Assembly: GCF_000186865.1 (NCBI RefSeq)
Contig: NW_008705562.1
Location: forward strand, 166,539 to 196,241
Reading direction: 5' to 3'
DNA from: Aureococcus anophagefferens
Taxonomy: Eukaryota; Sar; Pelagophyceae; Pelagomonadales; Pelagomonadaceae
Length of the DNA stretch: 29,703 nucleotides
Shown: in pieces, positions 16,346 through 24,138 of the stretch
Layout: each line of letters begins with the position of its first letter
How positions within the stretch are numbered: the first letter of the stretch is position 1
Notes under the pieces: generated by a model
Told to the model about the DNA's origin: nothing
The model's input: only the letters and a program-made list of their open reading frames with translations
The model's database searches: none
Position numbers and translations under genes: made by a program

Positions 16346-18185
16346 TTACGAGCGCCGCGCGAGGACCCGGGCGACGTTGTAGAGCGCGAGCGCGAGGAGC
16401 AGCCCCGCGGCCGCGCGCTTCGCGTCGTCCTCGCGGCGCCGCCGCCGCGCGCGCGCGTCCCGCGCCGCCCGCGTCGCCGCCAGCGCCGCGACGCGCGCGT
16501 CGCGCTCGCGCCGCGCGTCGCCGAGGAACGCGAGCGCCGTGGCCTCGCCGCCGAGCGCGGCGGCCGCGAGATGGTAGAGCGCGGCGGCCGGCGACGGCCG
16601 CGCGAGCGTCGCGTCGCCGTGGAGGAGCATGAAGCCCAGGGCCCGGTGCGCCTCGCGCATGAGGGCCGCGGCCGGCGGCGGGTCCCGCGGCGCGGAGGCG
16701 GGCAGCGCGGCGAAGAGCGCGTCGGAGCCGTCGCGGAACCGCGCGGGCCCGGCGTCGCCGGCCGCGGCGCCGGCGTCGTCGAAGACCTCGCCGTCGAGCG
16801 CGGCCTCGAGCCGCCCCAGGGCCGCGGCGTGCGCGGCCTCGGCGCCGCGCGGCGGCGCCGCCTCGCAGAAGAGGCCGTCGCCCTGGCGTTTGAACCGCGC
16901 GAGTCCCATCGCGCCGCAGATGCGGTTGCAGCGGTGCGTCGCGAAGAAGAGCGCGATGCCCCGGGGCCCGCCGTTGCCCACGCCGAAGCCCGCGCCGTCG
17001 CGCGTGTGGACCTGGGGGTCCGTGAAGAGGTCGCCGACGCCTGGGCAGCAAAAGGGTGATTCAACGTCGCTTCAACGTGAGTGTTCCGCGCGCGCGCGTT
17101 CCGGGAAAAGCATCCACGCTTCGAGACCGTTCCGAGAGATGATCGCTCGTCCAAAAATCAGCCGAAACGAGTGGAAAACGGCCGAGATCGGAGCCTTTGA
17201 AGTTGGGAATTTCGCTCTCTTTTGCTGCCCTGGCCGACGCCCTGGACGTCGACGACGAGGCGCGCGCCGCCGGTCTCGCAGAAGGTGAAGTGGCTGAAGG
17301 CCTGGGGCGTCGCCCGCGCGACGTGGTCGCGGTCGTTGACGTAGCCCGCGTTGCCGTTGTGCTTCACGAAGTCGCCCTCGACGTAGGCCTCCATGAAGTA
17401 GCACGGCCGGCCCGGCCGGTCTTTGAAGACGACGAGCGACGCCTCGAGCATGTCGACGCACTTGAGCTTCATGGGCTGGGGCGCGCGCCGGTCGAACTCG
17501 CCCGCGTCGAAGAGGCGCCGGAGCCGCGCGTTGTACCGCGCGGCGAGCGCCTTGGACTCGGCCTGCATCTGCGCGTCGACCTCGAGCATGGTCCGGAGCC
17601 GGTCGCCGCCGCCGCGCGCCTTGCCCGGCTTGTAGGTCTTGAGCACGTAGTTGCGCTGGTACCTGTGTGGAATCATTTGAAGTTCTCGAGCTCGGCCACG
17701 TCGAAGTCGATTCGGCTGATTTTTGGACGGATCGATTGCTCTCGTCGAGTTCTCGAAGCAGAGCCGAAGCGTCTGATTCTAACCGTTTGAATACGCTCAT
17801 AGTGAAGTCGGGTTGAAGATGTCCACACGGGTCCGTACCGCCACGACGCGTGCTTGGACCCGAGCGCCGCGTGGCGCACCGTCGCCCGCGAGCTCATCTT
17901 CTTCGCGTGGTAGCACATGCGCATCGAGCCCTCGGCGAAGGGCGCGGGCGCGACCTTGAGCCGCGCGACGTCCTCGACCCAGGCGCCGCCGACCCACCGC
18001 AGCCGCAGCACCGTCTCCTCCGGCCGCTCGTGGAGGTCCAGGTGCGCCAGGGGGTCCGCCTCGAAGAGCTGCTCGCGCGCCATGCGCGCGCCGCGCTTCC
18101 ACAGCTCCCGCACGCGCGCGCGCATCACGTCCTCGCCGGACAGCGTCCGCGACCGGTGGTCTTGATCTCCGGATCGCGCCGCCAT
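16346..18185 (-). CDS. eEF2-kinase-like alpha-kinase, three exons, two introners
   Basis: Exons 18185-17839, 17662-17241 and 17040-16346 join to 487 aa. Residues ~30-60 (RVRELWKRGARMAREQLFEA then DPLAHLDL) occupy the place of the eEF2K calmodulin-binding helix. The alpha-kinase domain follows: PFAEGSMRMCYHAKKM, RNYVLKTY (ATP Lys), FKDRPGRPCYFMEAY, TPQAFSHFTF, VVDVQGVGDLFTDPQ (catalytic region), GFGVGNGGPRG loop, and zinc-binding ALFFATHRCNRIC. The C-terminus has one Sel1-like segment (LGFMLLHGDATL...), a charged helix, and a hydrophobic tail (AAGLLLALALYNVARVLARR) that could be a tail anchor. eEF2K itself is cytosolic and phosphorylates elongation factor 2 to slow elongation; calcium control is inferred. 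The first intron uses GT, the second GC; both are introners. The ATG overlaps that proposed for the divergent gene. Confidence 0.9.
17041..17232 (+). mobile_element. Introner element, family B, copy 2
   Basis: This 192-bp element has perfect 8-bp duplications GCCGACGC at 17033-17040 and 17233-17240. Termini CTGGGCAGCAAAAG and CTTTTGCTGCCCTG form an inverted repeat with one mismatch. On the host (minus) strand the duplication reads GCGTCGGC, so the intron (17240-17041) is GC-AG. Splicing restores VQGVGDLFTD in the kinase catalytic loop. Compared with family B copy 1 it lies antisense to its host. Confidence 0.92.
17663..17830 (-). mobile_element. Introner element, family A, short form (168 bp)
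   Basis: The element has the family A core GGCTGATTTTTGGACGGATC and shortened ends CTGTGTGGAATCA / CCGTGTGGACATC (host strand). Flanking duplications have diverged: GTACGGAC and GTACCAGC on the host strand. The intron is 17838-17663, GT-AG. Splicing gives SWRYQRNYVLKTY, reading through the ATP-binding strand. It lacks the hairpin next to the acceptor seen in 203-bp copies. Confidence 0.9.
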
Positions 18186-19371
18186 GGCGCGTCGAGCTCT
18201 GGGCAACAGCACGGCATCAACCTCTTCACCCATTACCCTTCATCATCGCCTCGCACGGCGCCTGGTTGCACTCGGATCCCGTGCACGCGCCTCGACAAGC
18301 AGCGGGCAGCCTCAATCTCCAAATCCCTTCGCCGCCAGTTGCGCGCTATTCTACCATACTGGCATTCAAGCTCACGATCCTCGCGCGTCCGTGGGGTCGT
18401 GCTACGACAGCACGACCCACGTGGTCACCTGCGACACAGACAACTCGACGTGCGTTACGGCTGGGAACTACTGGTACGCGCCGGGCTACATGTCGTCCTA
18501 CTCCGGCTGCTGCCACTGCGACTCGGGCTGCGACCACAGCGCCGAGACGAGCACCGACTGCTCCTACTACGACACGCCCAGCAGCGACGGCTCCTGCTAC
18601 GACTCCACGACGCACGTCGTCACCTGCGCCGCGCCGCGTCCGCGAAAGAAGGCAAAGGGGGGCCGCCGGTCACGCGCGCGCCCCGTCGCGCGCGCGCCCT
18701 CGCGCGCCTCCGCGGCGACCCCCGCGTCTTCGCAGGCGACGTCGCCGAGGAGAACTGCGACAGCTACTGGTACGCGCCGGGCTACATGTCGTCCTACTCG
18801 GGCTGCTGCCACTGCGACGAGTCCTGCGACCACACGGCGGAGACGGGCACCAACTGCCAGGCGTCCTACTACGACGAGGACTCCATCGACGGCTCCTGCT
18901 ACGACATGACGACGCACGTCGTCACGTGCGACGCGCGGGCCCGCGCGGCATTCGAATCTTCGACCCGACTTCAACGGGAGCGTGCGCGACGGGTTCGAAG
19001 TACGCGTGCGCTCCGTGGCGTCCGAACACTCGCGCGCGTCCGAAGCTCGGCCGCGTCGACGTCGACGCGACCTCGCGCGTTCCGACGTGCGGCCGGGACG
19101 TTTCGACCGCCGCGCAGGTGCCCGCGGAGGGCTGCACCTACCACTACGAGCCGGGCTACGTCGGCGGCAGCGGCTGCTGTCACTGCCAGCAGGGCTGCGA
19201 CCACTCGCTCGAGACGGCGACGGACTGCACGTACTACGACCCCGCGCCGACGGCGGCGCCGACGACGGCCTTCGACGCCGTCGACGACGACGCGCTCCAG
19301 ACGGCCTGCGACGCCAAGGTCCAGTCCTACTACGGCTGCCTCGGCATCACCGTCGACGACGCCGACGACGC

Positions 19372-19405
<34 letters not shown>

Positions 19406-20222
19406 TACAGCGTCAACTCGTGCGCGGAAATCAACCACTGGTTTGGGGGGTCCCCACCAAACTTCAGAACTCTCTATCTCGATCAAATCGAAGTCGATTC
19501 GGCTGATTTTTGGACGAATCGATTGCTCTCATCGAGTTCTCGAAGCTCAGCCGAAGAGTCCGGCGCAATCCGTTCAATTACGCGCACATTGAAGTCTGGT
19601 TGAATATTTGATTTCCACACAGGTCAACTCGTGCGCGGACGCGACGGCCGCGGAGAGCCCCTTCTGGGGCATGTGCGACGGCAACCCCATGGACGACGGC
19701 TCGTGCCAGGACGACTGGGAGGCCTACGTGGAGTGCATCTACGACGAGGGCATGGAGCTCGCGTTCGGCCTCGACTGCGGCTTCACGTGCGACGTCGTCG
19801 AGGAGTCCGTCGCGGGCTCCATGACCGTGTCCGGCACGACGCTCGCCGTCGCCGAGTCCCAGGAGCCCGTCTACGAGGAGGCCATCGCGGCGTCGGCGGG
19901 CAACGGCGTCGTCAAGGCCGACGTGACGGCGACGTTCGCGGAGGCGCGGCGCCGCCGGCTCTCGACGGAGATCGTCGTGTCCTACACGATCGCGACGGAC
20001 TCGGCGACGACGGACAGCATCGTCGCCACCATGGCCTCGCTGACGGCGACGGACATGGACGCCGCGCTCACGACGGCCGCGCTCGCGGTCTCCGAGACGT
20101 GGGACGGCACGACGGAGTCGGTCACCGCGCCGGAGGAGGTCGACGACGACCTCGACGGCGCGGCGACGCTCGGCCTCGCCGGCGTCGCCGCCGCACTCGC
20201 CGCGGCCGTCGCCGCGCTCTAG
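18184..20222 (+). CDS. Cys-rich repeat surface protein with C-terminal anchor signal
   Basis: Proposed exons are 18184-18637, 18736-18932, 19118-19411 and 19623-20222 (514 aa). Three copies of a module YWYAPGYMSSYSGCCHC...CDHxxETxTxC (residues ~95, ~175, ~225) alternate with SCYDSTTHVVTC. An acidic Asp run follows, then a Cys-rich segment (NSCADATAAESPFWGMCDGN) and a beta-rich domain (STEIVVSYTIATDSATTDSI) that resembles SEA-like domains in secreted proteins. The end, TLGLAGVAAALAAAVAAL, is hydrophobic and fits a GPI or tail-anchor signal. No signal peptide is visible in the proposed first exon, so the true 5' end is uncertain: ATG 18184 is only the first in-frame Met and overlaps the kinase ATG. 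Intron 1 is a plain 98-nt GT-AG; introns 2 and 3 are introners. The module is not a family I can name. Confidence 0.75.
18941..19117 (+). mobile_element. Decayed, GC-drifted family A introner
   Basis: The intron 18933-19117 (GC-AG, 185 nt) is collinear with family A: TTCGAATCTTCGACCCGACT against intact TCAAATCTTCAACCCGACTT, CGTCCGAAGCTCGGCCG against CGTCCAAAAATCAGCCG, and end TCGACCGCCGCGCAG against TTGATTTCCACACAG. Nearly all differences replace A/T by G/C. Flanking duplications (GCGCGGGC / GTGCCCGC) are barely recognisable. The frame of the host is restored between VTCD and VPAEGC. Confidence 0.8.
19362..19406 (+). repeat. GAC microsatellite coding poly-Asp
   Basis: A (GAC)n tract with a few GCC interruptions encodes about 15 Asp residues with two Ala, immediately before the introner at 19412. 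Confidence 0.9.
19420..19622 (-). mobile_element. Introner element, family A, antisense to host (203 bp)
   Basis: Duplications GTCAACTC lie at 19412-19419 and 19623-19630. The right end is TTGATTTCCACACAG; the left end GTGCGCGGAAATCAA matches it only partly because CTGTGTGG has become CGTGCGCGG. The intron is 19412-19622, GT-AG; splicing gives DDYSVNSCADATA. Unlike the other five well-preserved family A copies, the element runs opposite to the host gene, yet acceptor AG is supplied by the other terminus. The match between flanks extends to 17 bp (GTCAACTCGTGCGCGGA). Confidence 0.92.
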
Positions 20223-20575
20223 GGCCGCGCTCCCGCGCGCGCCTTCCGCGATGTCCCCCCCGCGATGTCCCCCCCGATCGTGCGACGCGCACGCCCCGCC
20301 GCGTCTCGACGACTCGCGCGGGCCCGCGCCCCGGCCGGACCCCCCCGTCCGCGCCCTACGGCCCCGAGTCCCGCCGCAACGCCCCTCTCCCCGACCCCGT
20401 TTAGCCGCGAGCTTTGGATCAACTTGGCGTCAACTTGAGGTTAAACAAGTTCGCCGCTCGCCTCGGCGCTGGGCTCGAGCTGGCCGCGCCGCGTCGCCGT
20501 CGTCGGTGATCCCGTGGTCGGCACGGCCGTCGAGGGCGGCGCCGTCGTCGCCGTCGCCGGCGAATCGGCGTCCTC
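20223..20575. other. Intergenic, no gene seen
   Basis: The first half is C-rich with a 14-bp tandem duplication (CGATGTCCCCCCCG at 20249-20276). Near 20418-20448 a lower-GC patch, ATCAACTTGGCGTCAACTTG then AGGTTAAAC, has repeated CAACTTG and probably belongs to the promoter of the methyltransferase. I find no coding or RNA gene. Confidence 0.4.
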
Positions 20576-21814
20576 ATGGTCGGCGACCTCTTCGCGGCCG
20601 ACGCGGACACGGCGAGCGACTGCGACGACGAGCCGGACGAGCGCGACGCGGCGGCGACGACGGTCCTGACTTTTGGCGCCCTGACCGTGCGCGTCGTCGA
20701 GGCCGCCGGCGCCTTCGGCGGCAGCGGCGCGGACCAGTCGGGCAACGTCGTCTGGGGCGCGGCGGCGGCGCTCGCCGAGGAGCTCGAGGGCCGCGACTTC
20801 GCCGGGAAGACCGTCGTCGAGCTCGGCTGCGGCTGCGCCGTGGTCAGCGTCGTCGCCGCGAAGCGCGGCGCGGCGCGCGTCGTCGCGACGGACGCGTCGC
20901 CGGCGGTGCTCCGGCGCGCGGGCCGCACGCTCGCGCTCAACGACTGCGGCGCGGCCGCGTCGACGGCGGCGCTGGACTGGGAGCGCTGCCTCGGCGACGG
21001 CGGCGACGACGCGGCCCCCGAGGACCTCCGCGCGATCGCCGACGTCGTCGTCGCGCGCGGCTCCGGGTCCGAACCGCGCGCGCGCGCGCGCGGGGCGATG
21101 GGCGAGACACCCACGATTTCTGTTCTCCGAACGAGTCCCTTGAGCGGGACGCACTCTTGGTGACACCATACAAATAGACGCCGACCCCCCCGCGGTCCGC
21201 GAAACCCGCCGCCGCGCGCCGCCGTCGCGCGGCCGCGCGACCGCCCGGCCCCCGGCAGGTCCGACGTCGTCTACGGCGAGGACGCCGTGCCCGCGCTCGT
21301 CGCCGCCGTCGCCCACGTCGCCCGGCCCGGCGCGGACGTGCTCGTCGCCGCGCGCGACGGCCGCCGCGGCGTCGACCTCTTCCTCGCGGTCGCGCGCGAG
21401 GCCTTCCTCGAGACGCGACCGCCGCGCGCCGCGGCGCCGGCGGCGGGCCGCGCGCGCGGCGACGGCCACGCGCTCTACTTCTTCGCCAACGCGCCGCCCG
21501 CGGCCGACGTCGCGCCGCTCCGCCGCGGCGCCCCGGGCGCCGCCGAGGCCGAGACGCTCGCGAAGCTCGCGGAGAAACGCGCGGAGCTCGCCGGCTGCAA
21601 GGCGGACGTGGCGGCGCTCCAGGGCGACCTCCGGGCCATGGCCGAGACCGTCAAGGCCGACATGGACGCGCTCATCGCCGCGTTCGCCGCGCACGTGAGC
21701 GGCGCGCTCCCGCCGGGCGAGCCGTTCGTGCCGCCGCCCCGCGGCGACCTGCCGGAGATCCCGCCGCCCCCCGGCGACGCGGACGCGGCGGGGGACGAGG
21801 GCGCGGCGTCATGA
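20576..21814 (+). CDS. METTL21/EEF2KMT-type protein-lysine methyltransferase-like
   Basis: Exons 20576-21054 and 21259-21814 join to 344 aa; the 204-nt intron is GC-AG and unlike the introners. The class I SAM-dependent fold is clear: GNVVWGAAAALAEEL, motif I VVELGCGCAVVSVVAAKRGA, VVATDASPAVLRRA, and DVVVASDVVYGED created across the splice. This order and the xxxVWxAA/ELGCG pair are typical of Methyltransf_16 enzymes that methylate lysines on translation factors and chaperones. The substrate is unknown. After the catalytic fold comes an Ala/Glu coiled coil (AEAETLAKLAEKRAEL...) and a Pro-rich acidic tail. No targeting signal is seen, so a cytosolic location is likely. Confidence 0.82.
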
Positions 21815-21928
21815 TTACTACGACGGCCGGGAATGCGCGGGCCAAGGAGGGCGCGCCGTATCGCGGATAGTCGCACTGTCGATGCACCATCGCATCAACC
21901 AGCGAGTTTGCTGAACTCCACACTGGCG

Positions 21929-23311
21929 ATGGCGGCTTCGCTCCTCTTGCTCTGCGCGAGCGTCGCCGCGGCGCTCCTCCGCGCGCCGCCTCCGTGTCGC
22001 GGTCCGGTGCGCCTGTCGGCCTTCGACGCCGAGGCGCTGCGGGCCGAGTTCCCGGCGCTGCACCAGCGGACCAACGGCCGCGACCTCATCTACTTCGACA
22101 GCGGCGCGACGTCCCAGAAGCCGGCGCGCGTGCTCGGTGCGCTGGAGAAATTCTACGCGCGCGACAACGCCAACGTGCACCGGGGCGCGCACGCCCTCGC
22201 GACGCGCGCGACGGACGCGTACGAGGCCGCGCGCGACAAGGTCGCGGCGTTCGTCGGCGCGCGCCGCGACGAAATCGTCTGGACGCGGGGCGCGACGGAG
22301 GCCATCAACCTCGTGGCCCAGGCCTGGGGTCCCTCGAACCTCGGCGCCGGCGACGAGATCGTGCTCACGGAGCTCGAGCACCACTCGAATCTCGTGCCGT
22401 GGCAGCTCCTCGCGCGGCGCACGGGCGCGAAGATCCGCTACGCGCGGCTCGACGCGGATGGTGCCGGCGTCGACGAGGCGCACCTCCTGGCGCAGATCAA
22501 CGGCCGCACGAAGCTCGTCGCGCTCGTCCACGTGTCCAACGTCCTCGGCTCCGTCGCGCCCGTCGCCGCCGTCGTCGCCGCGGCGAGAACTCGCGGCGCG
22601 CCGGGCTGCGCGGTGCTCCTCGACGCCTGCCAGTCCGCGCCCCACGCGCCCCTAGACGTGGGTGCGCTCGGCGTCGACTTCCTCGCGGCGAGCGGCCACA
22701 AGATGTGCGGGCCCACGGGCATCGGCTTCCTCTACGGCCGCCGCGAGGTCCTCGCGGCGATGGACCCGTGGCAGGGCGGCGGCGAGATGATCGCGGACGT
22801 CTTCCTCGACGACGGCGAGACGACCTTCGCGGACCCGCCGGCGCGCTTCGAGGCCGGCACGCCGCCCATCGCCGAGGCCGTGGGCCTCGGCGCCGCCGTC
22901 GACTTCCTCGCGGACGTCGGCATGGAGCACGTCGCGGCGCACGAGGCGGCCCTCGGCGCGCGCCTCTACGACGGCCTCGCGGCCTTCGGGGACCGGCTCG
23001 AGCTCTACGGCCCGACGGACGCCGCGGACCGCGGCGCGGCCCTCGTCGCGTTCAACGCGAGGGGCGTCCACGCGGCGGACCTCGCGACGTTCCTCGACCT
23101 CGAGGGCGTCGCGGTTCGCGCGGGCCACCACTGCACGCAGCCGCTCCACGCGCGCCTCGGCGCGCCGGGCGGCTCCGTCCGCGCGAGCCTCGCCCTCTAC
23201 AACACGGCCGACGAGGTCGACGCGTTCCTCGCGGCGCTCGCGCGCGTCCTCGATGACTTCGACGGCGCCGGCGACGACGACTTCGCCCCCCTGGACCTCG
23301 GCGCCCTCTAA
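21929..23311 (+). CDS. sufS: Plastid cysteine desulfurase SufS
   Basis: This single exon encodes 460 aa. MAASLLLLCASVAAALLRAP is a hydrophobic leader followed by an Arg/Pro segment, fitting plastid import through the ER route. The class V aminotransferase fold is complete: IYFDSGATSQKP, ANVHRGAHALA, TRGATEAINLVAQAWG, LTELEHHSNLVPWQ, PLP lysine in ASGHKMCGPTG (~258), and catalytic Cys in RAGHHCTQP (~402), the SufS/group II signature. It should release sulfur from cysteine as persulfide for plastid Fe-S assembly. The usual SufE partner is not in this window. The frame is open upstream to 21833, but the leader at 21929 decides the start. The stop is 9 bp from that of the convergent FKBP gene. 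Confidence 0.95.
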   Translation: MAASLLLLCASVAAALLRAPPPCRGPVRLSAFDAEALRAEFPALHQRTNGRDLIYFDSGATSQKPARVLGALEKFYARDNANVHRGAHALATRATDAYEAARDKVAAFVGARRDEIVWTRGATEAINLVAQAWGPSNLGAGDEIVLTELEHHSNLVPWQLLARRTGAKIRYARLDADGAGVDEAHLLAQINGRTKLVALVHVSNVLGSVAPVAAVVAAARTRGAPGCAVLLDACQSAPHAPLDVGALGVDFLAASGHKMCGPTGIGFLYGRREVLAAMDPWQGGGEMIADVFLDDGETTFADPPARFEAGTPPIAEAVGLGAAVDFLADVGMEHVAAHEAALGARLYDGLAAFGDRLELYGPTDAADRGAALVAFNARGVHAADLATFLDLEGVAVRAGHHCTQPLHARLGAPGGSVRASLALYNTADEVDAFLAALARVLDDFDGAGDDDFAPLDLGAL

Positions 23312-23320
23312 GGGACGGCG

Positions 23321-24007
23321 CTAGAGCTCGCGGCGGCCGGCGGGGATCTCGCGCGTCGCCGCGCACTTGGCGAGCGTGAGGCGGAAGATGAGGACGCTGT
23401 GCGGCGGCACGCCGGGCTTCGCCTTCTCCTTGTAGCCCAGCTCGGGCGTGCAGACGATCTCCCACGTGGACCTGGCGCGCGGGGCGCCTCGGGGCCCGCG
23501 CGACTCGCGCGGCGCGCGGCGCGGCGCGCGCGCCCGATCTCCATCCAGTTCATGGCCTCCTCCCAGCAGGGCATGACGTTCTTCGCGACGACCTTGAGGG
23601 GCTTTTTTTTGTTCTTCTCCCAGAGGATGGGCTGGCCCCGCGGGTACTCCTCGGACGTCCAGCCCTCGCCCAGGATCCGGCACTCCGTGAGCGGGCCGTA
23701 CGCCTGCAAGCCGGTCTTGCCGGGCTCGAGGATCTTGTACCTGCGCGCCGCGCCTCGGCGCGGTGCGCGCGGCGGCGGCGCGGTGCGCGCGCCGGAAGCC
23801 GTTGCTCCGGTAGACCATGTCCGGCTCCGTCTCGTCGTAGCGCTCGATGAACCGGACGCCCTGCTCGCCCGCCTTGGTCCACCAGACCGGCTCCCAGGGC
23901 ACGGGCTCCCAGGGCCCGTCCTCCTCGTCGTCCCACTCCGGCGGCCGGCCGTCGTCCGCCGCGCCGGCGACGGCCAGAGCGCCCAGCAGCGCCAACCATC
24001 GCACCAT
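23321..24007 (-). CDS. FKBP-type peptidyl-prolyl isomerase, secretory or plastid
   Basis: Exons 24007-23793, 23740-23534 and 23471-23321 join to 190 aa. Both introns are short (52 and 62 nt), GC-rich and GC-AG; splicing creates SNGFRYKILEPG and MEIGSTWEIVCTP. The N-terminus MVRWLALLGALAVAGA is a signal peptide. FKBP landmarks are YKILEPGKTG, NVMPCWEEAMNWMEIG and PELGYKEKAKPGVPPHSVLI followed by FRLTL, with the flap strand region present. Several active-site aromatics are replaced, so isomerase activity is uncertain. Location may be ER or thylakoid lumen. The RREL terminus faintly resembles an ER retrieval signal but is not a standard one. Confidence 0.85.
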   Translation of the reverse strand: MVRWLALLGALAVAGAADDGRPPEWDDEEDGPWEPVPWEPVWWTKAGEQGVRFIERYDETEPDMVYRSNGFRRAHRAAAARTAPRRGAQVQDPRARQDRLAGVRPAHGVPDPGRGLDVRGVPAGPAHPLGEEQKKAPQGRREERHALLGGGHELDGDRARAPRRAPRESRGPRGAPRARSTWEIVCTPELGYKEKAKPGVPPHSVLIFRLTLAKCAATREIPAGRREL

Positions 24008-24138
24008 CGCGCCTCCCCCAGCCACGCGGCGGGCAGCCACAAGAGCAAACTCAGAAGAATCGCGCGCCGCGTTGCGGGCACCGTTAACGTCAGCGTACCC
24101 TTCAACGACGAGGCCAACGCCGCCGAGCGACCTCCTTC

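Noticed and set aside
18638..18735. Cys-rich gene intron 1 as a decayed introner
   Set aside because: Only 98 nt, no alignable core and no duplication.
21055..21258. Methyltransferase intron as a further introner
   Set aside because: It lacks the shared core, terminal repeats and a convincing 8-bp duplication; a fully drifted copy cannot be excluded.
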